NCBI GenBank assembly: GCA_900754115.1
Contig: CAAEBM010000012.1
Location: forward strand, 1-27,336
Source of the DNA: Bacilli bacterium
GTDB lineage: Bacteria; Bacillota_I; Bacilli_A; RFN20; CAG-631
Length of the DNA stretch: 27,336 bases
Reading direction: 5' to 3'
A program made the translations under genes and the position numbers. The notes beneath the pieces are model-generated. The model had not been told where the DNA came from, made no database searches, and saw only the letters and a list, made by a program, of their open reading frames with translations. The stretch's first letter is position 1. The number at the start of each line of letters is the position of its first letter. Shown piece by piece: positions 14,957 to 21,812 of the stretch.

Positions 14957-16327
14957 TTATTTTACTTTTGTCGTGTATTTGCTATCGGAAGAAACGCGTA
15001 AAATTGTTTTTAAAAAATCTTTTAAAGAAAAAGGTAAAAAAGGATATAAATAGGCACTGTCATAATTTTTTATACTGACTAAAGTTAAAAACAAAATAAA
15101 ACTGATGACAATAAAGCCAATTTTATTAAAAAATCCAACGGCTAGAATGAAAAGGAAATTCCAAAGCGTTACCGCTCGTGACACTTCAAAACTTGGAATC
15201 CCAAAAGCAGCCAAACTGCTTAAAGCACAATAAAAGACGACTTCTCCTTGTACTAAACCAATGGAAGCTGCTACTTCACTTAAAATAATCGTTGCCGCTA
15301 ACGACATGGAAGTGGATAAAAGACCTGGCGTATTAAAACTAGCCAAACGAATAAAAGATAAAAACAATTCCACGACTAAAATTTGAATAAACAATTCCTG
15401 TCGACTTAAGGATTCATTTAAAATTAAAAAATGCGAATGAATCGTTGGATCAGAAGCCACTAAAAACCAAATCGAAACCAAAAATAATGCAATAAATATA
15501 CTAAAGTAGCGAAGAAGACGTCCAAAAGAAGAAATAATAGGGGAAAAATGATATTCCATTGGTTGTTGACAAAGTTCAAAAAAAGTAGTTGGCACAATAA
15601 TCGCCCCAGGAGAAGTATCTATCATTAAAACTAAGTACCCTTTTAAGATGTGAATGGCTGCAATATCAGGTCTTTCGGTAAAGCGAACAACAGGAAAGAC
15701 ATTGAATGTTTGTTTAAATAAAATTTCTGCTAACGCTCGATCAGTCATGGTTAAACTATCAATATCGATTGTCTTTAACTTTTTTTTCACTTCTTTATAG
15801 ACTTGTTTATTGACTCGGTTTTCAATGTAATAAACATTGACATAAGTCTTTGAAAGTTCGCCAATTTGTAATAATTCTACACGAAAATTCCGTGTTTTTA
15901 TTCTTCTTCGAAGCAAAGCAGTATTAGTTAACATGTGTTCTGTGAAACCATCATGTGAACCTTTTACTGATTTTTCACTTTCTGGCTCTTGTGCTGAACG
16001 ATCAGGATAGGAACGAACATCCACAACTAAATATTTATGTCCAGGGTAATTTAAGATTGCAAGCATTCCCGCTTGGACTTGGGACTCTACAATATTGATA
16101 TCATTTTCAAAATCGACTGAACCATTACAAATTAAATCCGTTTTATGTATATTTTCAATAATATCATTTAAGGCATCTTGATTCGTTAATGAAGATAAAA
16201 AATAAAAGACAATGGGCTGATTTTGATACAGCACTTGTTTTCTAACGACATCAAAATTAATGCCATATCCTAATCGACTTGCCAATGTCTTATCGGCAAT
16301 ATTAATAAAATTAACATCTTTTTTCAT
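14957..16327 (-). CDS. spoVAF: Stage V sporulation protein AF (GerA-like)
   Basis: A 456-residue membrane protein of the GerA/SpoVAF family, a SpoVA operon member tied to spore germination and dipicolinic-acid release. A soluble N-terminal region of about 270 residues contains the family signature VDVRSYPDRSAQEPESEKSV and GSHDGF. Several membrane helices follow (about 285-440; SIFIALFLVSIWFLV, QILVVELFLSFI, IGFIVISFILFLTLVSI). ATG 16327 is chosen since it overlaps the spoVAE stop as ATGA with GAGGG upstream. Last gene of spoVAC-AD-AE-AF; no terminator is visible after it. Expected in the inner membrane of the forespore. Confidence 0.94.
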   Translation of the reverse strand: MKKDVNFINIADKTLASRLGYGINFDVVRKQVLYQNQPIVFYFLSSLTNQDALNDIIENIHKTDLICNGSVDFENDINIVESQVQAGMLAILNYPGHKYLVVDVRSYPDRSAQEPESEKSVKGSHDGFTEHMLTNTALLRRRIKTRNFRVELLQIGELSKTYVNVYYIENRVNKQVYKEVKKKLKTIDIDSLTMTDRALAEILFKQTFNVFPVVRFTERPDIAAIHILKGYLVLMIDTSPGAIIVPTTFFELCQQPMEYHFSPIISSFGRLLRYFSIFIALFLVSIWFLVASDPTIHSHFLILNESLSRQELFIQILVVELFLSFIRLASFNTPGLLSTSMSLAATIILSEVAASIGLVQGEVVFYCALSSLAAFGIPSFEVSRAVTLWNFLFILAVGFFNKIGFIVISFILFLTLVSIKNYDSAYLYPFLPFSLKDFLKTILRVSSDSKYTTKVK

Positions 16328-16680
16328 GATTTTGCCCTCGCAAAAATGACGACAATCAAAGATAAAAAGACACAAAAGGTAATTACTCCACCTGTGATGT
16401 AAAAGACACCATTGACAATTCCTAAAAGTCCTTGTGTTTCAATAAGTTGTTTTACTCCTTCCATCATTAAAGCGCCAAAATTGCTGATAGGAATACTAGC
16501 TCCTACTCGACCTATTTTACGAATATATTTATAAAGCCCAAAAAATTCTAATAAAACACCAGCGACAACAAAAATTGAGGTCACATGTCCCGGTGTTAAT
16601 TTGGTATTATCGACAATTATTTGGGCAATTACACAAATTGCTCCACAAACTAAAAAAGCAAAAAGACAATCAATAAGCAT
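16324..16680 (-). CDS. spoVAE: Stage V sporulation protein AE
   Basis: A 118-residue integral membrane protein with about three to four helices, matching the SpoVAEb type. SpoVAC and SpoVAEb form the membrane part of the channel that moves Ca-dipicolinate into the forespore and releases it at germination. Typical segments are KLTPGHVTSIFVVAGVLLEF and VGASIPISNFGALMMEGV. SD GGAGG is six bases before the start; the gene overlaps spoVAD by 11 bases and spoVAF by 4. No separate spoVAEa gene is present. Confidence 0.94.
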   Translation of the reverse strand: MLIDCLFAFLVCGAICVIAQIIVDNTKLTPGHVTSIFVVAGVLLEFFGLYKYIRKIGRVGASIPISNFGALMMEGVKQLIETQGLLGIVNGVFYITGGVITFCVFLSLIVVIFARAKS

Positions 16681-17674
16681 AATTTACCTCCAATTCAATG
16701 GCATGAGCAATACAGGGAATACTTTGCTTTTGTTGATAAGAAATTTGTGAATGCAAAGCGCCTGTTGCAATAACCAATATTTTTTTCATCTCACCTTTGA
16801 GCATTTTATCTAAAAAATAACTAAAAGTAACAGCTGGGCAACACGTTGGTCCACTGCCACCAGCATTGACATCTTGAGTGGTTGTATCATAAATTAGCAT
16901 TCCACAATCGCTATGCTTACAATCAAGTTGATATCCTAACTTTTGCGCTTCATCTTTTAAAATTTTACTTCCATATGAGGATAAATCGCCAGTGATAATT
17001 TGATCATACTCTTCTACATTTTTTCCAAGATTAGTCAAATGAGTTTTTAAAGTATCTAATGCAGCATAAGCCATACAGGTTCCCATATCATTGACATTGG
17101 TTGACAATACATCCACTACTTTTCCAACGGTAAAAGAATTCACTTTAATACGATTTCTTTTTTTAGAAAGTATTACTGCTGCTCCTCCAGTAATCGTTGT
17201 TGTATTCGTGCAACATTTTTGAATGCCATATTCATTAGGATATCGAAATTGTTTTTCTGACACACCAAGATGGCTAGATGTAAAACATAGGGCATTCTCT
17301 GTGATTTGTTTGTCAATATAAATCGATCCTAAAATCATGGATAAGACAAAAGACGCACAAGCAGCATAAACGCCAATATAAGGAAAGGTATACTTTTCAA
17401 TTGAAGAGGTTGAGGAATGAATTTGGTTACTTAAATCTCCACCAATAGCAATTTCAATATCTTCACTATCATATTTGGATTGTCGTAAAGCAATTTGAAT
17501 TGCCTGATAAGATAATTTTTTTTGTGCTAATTCAAAAGTATTTTCACCAAAATAACTATCTTCAATATAATTTTTAAAATATCGACGTAAAGGTCCTTCT
17601 TTTTCTAACTTTCCAACAATAATTCCTACTGCATCTAAATAAACATGTTGTACCAATACAGATTGACTATTCAT
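16670..17674 (-). CDS. spoVAD: Stage V sporulation protein AD
   Basis: A 334-residue soluble component of the SpoVA machinery with a thiolase-like fold, shown in Bacillus to bind dipicolinic acid on the spore inner membrane. Characteristic stretches include YIGVYAACASFVLSM, FTSSHLGVSEKQFRYPNEYG, ITGGAAVILSK, DMGTCMAYAALDTL, ITGDLSSYGSKIL and GGSGPTCCPAVTFSYFL. ATG 17674 is preferred to the longer open frame because it follows SD GGAAGGTGAT and overlaps the spoVAC stop as ATGA. Confidence 0.96.
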   Translation of the reverse strand: MNSQSVLVQHVYLDAVGIIVGKLEKEGPLRRYFKNYIEDSYFGENTFELAQKKLSYQAIQIALRQSKYDSEDIEIAIGGDLSNQIHSSTSSIEKYTFPYIGVYAACASFVLSMILGSIYIDKQITENALCFTSSHLGVSEKQFRYPNEYGIQKCCTNTTTITGGAAVILSKKRNRIKVNSFTVGKVVDVLSTNVNDMGTCMAYAALDTLKTHLTNLGKNVEEYDQIITGDLSSYGSKILKDEAQKLGYQLDCKHSDCGMLIYDTTTQDVNAGGSGPTCCPAVTFSYFLDKMLKGEMKKILVIATGALHSQISYQQKQSIPCIAHAIELEVNYAY

Positions 17675-18120
17675 AAAATCACCTTCCAAATATAATAAAG
17701 AATACCACAAATATAAGTAGCTACAATTCCATAGGCAAATACACTTCCAACTAAAGAAAATATTTTGCCACCCACTCCAAAAATAGGTCCTTCGCTTTTT
17801 CCTTCAATCGCACCGCTTGACATAGCATTTGCAAATCCTACAATTGGAATAAAACTACCAGCACCACCATGTTTAGCTAAATTATCAAAAACACAAAAAG
17901 ATGTGAATAAAACTCCTAAAAAAACTAATGTCAAACTGACTAATAGTAGCGATTGTTGCTGATTCAAATGACAAATTCGGTGATATAATTCATACAAACC
18001 TTGTCCTATCAAGCCAAAAGAGCCACCTACTAAAAAAGCGTTTACAAGGTGCATACCTTTCTTTTTTTTCTTACTATTTTCTTTTACTGTTTGCTGTATT
18101 TCTTGATTTTTTAAAATCAT
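17671..18120 (-). CDS. spoVAC: Stage V sporulation protein AC
   Basis: A 149-residue membrane protein, a SpoVA channel subunit with mechanosensitive behaviour in Bacillus. A charged N-terminus (QTVKENSKKKKKGMHLVNAF) is followed by four or so helices and the conserved loop HGGAGSFIPIVGFANAMSS and EGKSEGPIFGVGGKIFSLVG. ATG 18120 follows a GGTGAT SD; a GTG 12 bases earlier lies in that SD region. First gene of the spoVA unit here: spoVAA and spoVAB, which precede spoVAC in Bacillus, are absent. A forespore-type promoter lies just upstream. Confidence 0.95.
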   Translation of the reverse strand: MILKNQEIQQTVKENSKKKKKGMHLVNAFLVGGSFGLIGQGLYELYHRICHLNQQQSLLLVSLTLVFLGVLFTSFCVFDNLAKHGGAGSFIPIVGFANAMSSGAIEGKSEGPIFGVGGKIFSLVGSVFAYGIVATYICGILYYIWKVIL

Positions 18121-18140
18121 TTTATCACCCACTTTATTAT

Positions 18141-18169
18141 AAGTATGGGGTAAATTTAGTCTTTAATAC
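18141..18169 (-). promoter_or_regulatory. Sigma-G/sigma-F-type promoter of the spoVA operon
   Basis: On the minus strand GTATT (18165-18169), 17 bases, CATACTT (18141-18147). Compared with the forespore sigma-G consensus (GYATR and CATNHTA) each element has one mismatch, at the last position of each. The spacing is right and the spoVA operon is a known sigma-G target in Bacillus. Confidence 0.6.
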
Positions 18170-18192
18170 GTTTAAAGATAAAAAGAGAGCAC

Positions 18193-18220
18193 AAAAAAAT
18201 GCCAACTTTAATTGGCATTA
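18193..18220 (-). terminator. Terminator of the AAA+ gene, copy 1 of the 28-base repeat
   Basis: On the minus strand stem AATGCCAA/TTGGCATT, loop TTAAAG, then seven Ts. It lies six bases after the ATPase stop codon. The whole element is identical over 28 bases to the sigF terminator at 20123-20150. Confidence 0.88.
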
Positions 18221-18225
18221 GGTGA

Positions 18226-20064
18226 TTATAAACTTTTACGATAATTATTCATCAGTTCTACATCATTTTGTAAAACACTGGTTTGTATCAATGGTTCAAT
18301 ATTGATAAAATCTTGAGTAGTGAGATAATAATCTTTTTTTAACTCTAAAGACTTTTTTATTCCTTCCATTTTTAATTTTTCACAAATTTCTTCAATATCG
18401 GCTCCATTAAAACCTTCTGTTTGTTTTGCAAGATAATCATAGTCCATGTCTTTTGTAGGAACTTTTTTGAGTTTTAATTCAAACATTGCTTTTCGCGCAG
18501 CAAAATCTGGTAAGGGAATATAAATTTTTTCATCAAATCGACCTGGCCTTAAAAAGGCTGAATCGATTGCCCATGGACGATTTGTAGCAGCAATGATTAA
18601 AATTAAATGATTTTTTTGATTGATAGATTCTATTCCTTGCATTTCAATTAAAAGTTGAGTGACAAGATTATTGTCTCCTGCACTAAAATCATCTGTTCGT
18701 TTTGAACCGATTCCTTCAAATTCATCAAAAAACAAAATTGTTTTCGCTTGTTTTTTAGCTTGGTCAAAAATTTCTTTTACTTTGTTTTCTGTTTCTCCAT
18801 ACCACTTTGTCTTTATATCAGAGGATTTAATAGCAATAAAAGTGGCATTGATTTCACTTGCAATAGCTTTGGCAAACATCGTTTTTCCAGTTCCAGGTAG
18901 TCCATAAAGTAAAATTCCACCACCCGATTTTTTTTGATATTTTTCAAATAATTCAGGATGTTTGATGGGTAAAATTACTTTTTCATTAAAAATCTTTTTC
19001 ACTTTTTCTAACCCTACAATATCTTGAAAAGTCACTTGATCTTTTTTTTCTATTTTTGGAGTTGCCACCATTTCTATTTTTTTTATTTCTTCTTGTTCAG
19101 GCTCAAAAAAATGCAATAAAATTTCTTGTATCATTTCTGGTTTTGTCAAATTAGTTTGAATAGTGATTTCATTTTCATTGCAAATTTCAATCAACTCTTC
19201 TTTGCTCATAGACCATAATTGACTTTTCAAATGTTGTTTAATTTTATAAAGTAAATCTTTTTTATTCAAATTAGAATATCCATTGATGCCATTTTCTTTA
19301 CAAAAATTTTTTAATTCTATTAAAGACAAATCATTAAATTTGGCTGTATTTTCTTCTTGTACTAAAATAGCCTTATCAGATGGTCGATTAAATTCAATAT
19401 TTTCAATCCATTCAAATATCAAATCAATAATAAATGTTAAAAGAAAAAATAATATGATTGTTCCTAAAATAATACAAAATGGAACCCAATTTAATATTTC
19501 ATTTATAAATAAAGGAAATAATGCAGAAAAAATAAAAAAACAAATAGCTAAAACAAAATACCAATATTCACAAAAAAAATCAGTAAAATCATCAAAACCG
19601 ATGTTTTCTAATTTTCGTTCAATAATAAAAATAATAATTCCTAAAAGCAAAACAATCGCACAAACAATAATCCATGTAGAATAAGTTTTCCAAAAACTAT
19701 CATATTCACCAGACCAACTTATAAATTTTATCGCATTAATTTCATTTTGTACTACAAATGTTTTCCATCCAGTTTCTACTTTTTTGGGTTTAATCTTGAT
19801 AGAATAGTGAAAAGTTGCCTCTTTGACAAAAGTATCTTTAAAATATAAGTTAAACGTAAAAGATTCATTTTTTAATGATAAATTTTTTTGATTATAAATA
19901 GGCAAATACCATTGAATAGTCGTTTTATTTTCAATTGGATTGTAATAACACTTATATTGAAATTCTGCGGGCAATACATAACTTGTTTCTTCCTCACAAC
20001 TTGTTAAAAAAAGAAAAGAAAAAAGACATAGAAACAGATTGATACAAAATCGCTTTTTTTTCAT
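18226..20064 (-). CDS. Membrane-anchored AAA+ ATPase with lipobox and SAP-like domains
   Basis: A 612-residue protein of unfamiliar architecture. Residues 1-23 look like a lipoprotein signal (lipobox LTSC, Cys23). Residues 24-128 form a likely external beta domain. Membrane helices lie near 131-149, 168-188 and 195-216, placing the remainder in the cytoplasm. Two SAP-like helical units occur at about 246-279 (LSLIELKNFCKENGI) and 286-319 (MSKEELIEICNENEI). The AAA+ domain (about 345-580) is of the FtsH/VCP/proteasomal type: Walker A GLPGTGKT (388-395), Walker B ILFFDE (443-448), sensor-1 Asn495 in AATNRP, arginine-finger region LRPGRFD (505-511). No HExxH protease follows, so it is not FtsH. 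It should remodel or extract proteins at the membrane; the substrate is unknown. It has its own promoter containing a G8 tract and interrupts the sigF-spoVA order. Confidence 0.85.
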   Translation of the reverse strand: MKKKRFCINLFLCLFSFLFLTSCEEETSYVLPAEFQYKCYYNPIENKTTIQWYLPIYNQKNLSLKNESFTFNLYFKDTFVKEATFHYSIKIKPKKVETGWKTFVVQNEINAIKFISWSGEYDSFWKTYSTWIIVCAIVLLLGIIIFIIERKLENIGFDDFTDFFCEYWYFVLAICFFIFSALFPLFINEILNWVPFCIILGTIILFFLLTFIIDLIFEWIENIEFNRPSDKAILVQEENTAKFNDLSLIELKNFCKENGINGYSNLNKKDLLYKIKQHLKSQLWSMSKEELIEICNENEITIQTNLTKPEMIQEILLHFFEPEQEEIKKIEMVATPKIEKKDQVTFQDIVGLEKVKKIFNEKVILPIKHPELFEKYQKKSGGGILLYGLPGTGKTMFAKAIASEINATFIAIKSSDIKTKWYGETENKVKEIFDQAKKQAKTILFFDEFEGIGSKRTDDFSAGDNNLVTQLLIEMQGIESINQKNHLILIIAATNRPWAIDSAFLRPGRFDEKIYIPLPDFAARKAMFELKLKKVPTKDMDYDYLAKQTEGFNGADIEEICEKLKMEGIKKSLELKKDYYLTTQDFINIEPLIQTSVLQNDVELMNNYRKSL

Positions 20065-20081
20065 GAATTTTCACCTAAGTT

Positions 20082-20108
20082 ATTATATTACCCCCCCCGC
20101 TTTGTCAA
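20082..20108 (-). promoter_or_regulatory. Promoter with G8 tract in the spacer (predicted phase-variable)
   Basis: On the minus strand TTGACA (20103-20108) is followed by AAGC, eight Gs, TAA and TATAAT (20082-20087): a 15-base spacer, two short of the 17 optimum. An alternative -10 TAATAA (20080-20085) would be at 17. The start codon is only 17 bases below the TATAAT and the SD AGGTGA lies at 20071-20076, so the leader would be about 10 bases. Slippage of the tract would change promoter spacing directly. Confidence 0.75.
20091..20098 (-). repeat. Homopolymeric G8 tract
   Basis: Eight consecutive Cs on plus (Gs on minus), lying between the -35 and -10 of the ATPase promoter. Like the G9 tract at 1996-2004 it is followed by TAATA on the minus strand. 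Confidence 0.85.
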
Positions 20109-20122
20109 GAGTATCTTTAATA

Positions 20123-20150
20123 AAAAAAATGCCAACTTTAATTGGCATTA
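20123..20150 (-). terminator. sigF terminator, copy 2 of the 28-base repeat
   Basis: Stem AATGCCAA/TTGGCATT followed by at least seven Ts on the minus strand, beginning at the sigF stop codon (TAA at 20148-20150). It separates sigF from the downstream ATPase gene. Confidence 0.88.
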
Positions 20151-20864
20151 CGTAAATTGTTTTTTTAATTTTTCGATAATCTTTTTTTCCATTCTTGAAA
20201 TTTGAACTTGTGAAACATGAAAAATTTTAGCAATTTCTTCTTGATTTAATTCTTCATAATAACGCAATTGAATGAGTAATTGCTCTTTTTTTGATAATTT
20301 CTTTAACTCTTCTTGAAGAGTCATTTTATCTACAATTGAAAAATTTTGAATATCTTCAATGCGATCTTCAACACATATACTAGAACCATCTTTTTCATAA
20401 ATCGGTTCTGATAAAGAGGTCGGATAATATTTTGAATCCATAGCTAATACAATTTCATGAATAGGTAAATGTAGTATTTCTGCTAATTCATTAATCGTAA
20501 TATTTCTTTGGTTTTCCATTAAAAATTGATCGCTGATTTGTGCAATTTTACTATTTAATTCTTTTAATTGGCGAGAAACTTTAATGGCCCCATCATCTCG
20601 AAAATGTCGTTTTATTTCTCCAAGAATGATTGGAACAGCATAGGTAGAAAACTGAACGTTATAAGTTAAATCAAATTTTAAAATGGCTTTAATTAGTCCT
20701 ATACATCCAATTTGAAAAATATCTTCTTTATCATAGGTTAAATTATTAAAACGATGGACAATTGACCATACCAATGACAAATTATTTTGCACTAATAAAT
20801 CTTTTGCTTCTTGTTCCCCATTTTGAGCCCTTTTAATCAGTGATTCAAATTGCTCATCTCTCAT
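20148..20864 (-). CDS. sigF: Forespore sigma factor F
   Basis: A 238-residue sigma-70 family factor that starts the forespore programme. Region 2 includes YDKEDIFQIGCIGLIKAI and FSTYAVPIILGEIKRHFRDD, with VSRQLKEL following. Region 3 spans about 110-165. Region 4 has the helix-turn-helix LNQEEIAKIFHVSQVQISRM. ATG 20864 is chosen over one seven codons upstream because AAGGCGG precedes it and the spoIIAB stop lies one base before. It is held inactive by SpoIIAB and released by dephosphorylated SpoIIAA, the two genes directly upstream. Confidence 0.95.
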   Translation of the reverse strand: MRDEQFESLIKRAQNGEQEAKDLLVQNNLSLVWSIVHRFNNLTYDKEDIFQIGCIGLIKAILKFDLTYNVQFSTYAVPIILGEIKRHFRDDGAIKVSRQLKELNSKIAQISDQFLMENQRNITINELAEILHLPIHEIVLAMDSKYYPTSLSEPIYEKDGSSICVEDRIEDIQNFSIVDKMTLQEELKKLSKKEQLLIQLRYYEELNQEEIAKIFHVSQVQISRMEKKIIEKLKKQFT

Positions 20865-20865
20865 A

Positions 20866-21306
20866 TTAGTCCGCCTTAATTGCATCCGTTTGCAAAATTT
20901 TAGTGATTTTTAATTTCGTCCCCACATTCACTGATGATTGAATTTCAAATTGATCACTTAATGAACGCATAATTGTAAATCCAATTCCTGTTTTTTCATG
21001 ATCTTTTTTAGTAGAAAAATGATTTTTTAAAGCTTCTTGTACATTTTCAATTCCTTTTCCATAATCTTGTACAATAATTTCTAAAGTGTGATCATCTATC
21101 GTCGCTTTGACATACACATCTTTTGTCTTATCAAACTCATAACCATGTATGATGGCGTTTGAAACGGCTTCAGAAAGAATCGTTTTAATGTCAATGATTT
21201 CTTCTAAAGTTGGGTTATAACTGCTGACAAAAGAAGCAACTGCGTTTCGTACCACTCCTTCGTTTTCTAACATTGCTGCAATTTTTATTTCTAATTTGTT
21301 TGTCAT
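20866..21306 (-). CDS. spoIIAB: Anti-sigma F factor (serine kinase)
   Basis: A 146-residue GHKL-type kinase that binds sigma F and phosphorylates SpoIIAA. The N box is E46-x3-N50 within LSEAVSNAIIHGYE, the G1 box is DYGKGI (81-86) and the G2 box TGIGFTIMRSL (106-116). SD GAGGT precedes the start, which overlaps the spoIIAA stop as ATGA. It ends one base before sigF, typical of the tightly balanced spoIIA operon. Confidence 0.96.
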   Translation of the reverse strand: MTNKLEIKIAAMLENEGVVRNAVASFVSSYNPTLEEIIDIKTILSEAVSNAIIHGYEFDKTKDVYVKATIDDHTLEIIVQDYGKGIENVQEALKNHFSTKKDHEKTGIGFTIMRSLSDQFEIQSSVNVGTKLKITKILQTDAIKAD

Positions 21307-21656
21307 AAAAGTACCTCACTTTGCTTCAATTGATCATATCCATCTTCATAAATATCTATAATACTAGCAATTCCTGAAATTTGAATCGTTTTTTTGATAT
21401 GTTTATTAATGCCACATAAAATTAAATGTCCACCATATTGTTGAATTTGATTATAGCGTCCTAATATTAATCCGATTCCACTACTATCAATAAAAGTCAC
21501 ATTGTAAAGATCCATGATAACCGTTTCAAATTCATTTAATTTGATAACTTCACAGAGTTTTGTCTTATATTGGTAAGTTGCCATGTTATCTAAATCGCCT
21601 TCAAATTTGATAATTAAATGACTATCGACTACTTTAAAAGATACTTTACTTGTCAT
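21303..21656 (-). CDS. spoIIAA: Anti-anti-sigma factor
   Basis: A 117-residue STAS-domain protein that frees sigma F from SpoIIAB when dephosphorylated. The phospho-site region is FIDSSGIGLILGRY; Ser58 aligns with the Bacillus target serine. ATG 21656 follows SD GAGGTGAT; the open frame extends further upstream but without an SD. First gene of spoIIAA-spoIIAB-sigF. A terminator separates it from dacF, so it should have its own promoter in 21657-21786; I could not pick a convincing sigma-H site there. Confidence 0.95.
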   Translation of the reverse strand: MTSKVSFKVVDSHLIIKFEGDLDNMATYQYKTKLCEVIKLNEFETVIMDLYNVTFIDSSGIGLILGRYNQIQQYGGHLILCGINKHIKKTIQISGIASIIDIYEDGYDQLKQSEVLL

Positions 21657-21786
21657 ATCATCACCTCTATTTAACATCTTACTCTTTTTTAAAAAAATTA
21701 ATAGATTTTCGACAAAACTAGATAAAAATAGAATAAAATTCATTTTTTTTAAATTAAAATGAAAGATCTCTTAGTCTTTTTTATAT

Positions 21787-21812
21787 AAAAAAAAGCGATT
21801 AAAAATCGCTTT
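21787..21812 (-). terminator. dacF terminator
   Basis: Stem AAAGCGAT/ATCGCTTT with a 5-base loop and then more Ts on the minus strand, starting at the dacF stop codon. It isolates spoIIA transcription from dacF. Confidence 0.88.

Larger units (their letters stand above)
18193..20150. repeat. Segment bounded by a 28-base direct repeat, holding the AAA+ gene
   Basis: Identical 28-base sequences (A7 plus a 21-base hairpin segment) lie at 18193-18220 and 20123-20150 in the same orientation, bounding exactly one gene and its promoter. The sigF stop codon is part of the right copy. Removing one copy plus the interior would restore a sigF-terminator-spoVAC order as in Bacillus. No transposase or integrase is present, so the mode of entry is unknown. 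Confidence 0.7.

Noticed and set aside
19283..19684. Plus-strand open frame of 133 codons inside the ATPase gene
   Set aside because: A shadow of the antisense strand: low-complexity composition, no SD, and it lies opposite the well-supported membrane region of the ATPase.
18226..20064. FtsH protease
   Set aside because: The ATPase domain is FtsH/VCP-like, but the chain ends soon after it with no HExxH zinc site, and the N-terminal half (lipobox, three helices, SAP-like units) does not match FtsH.
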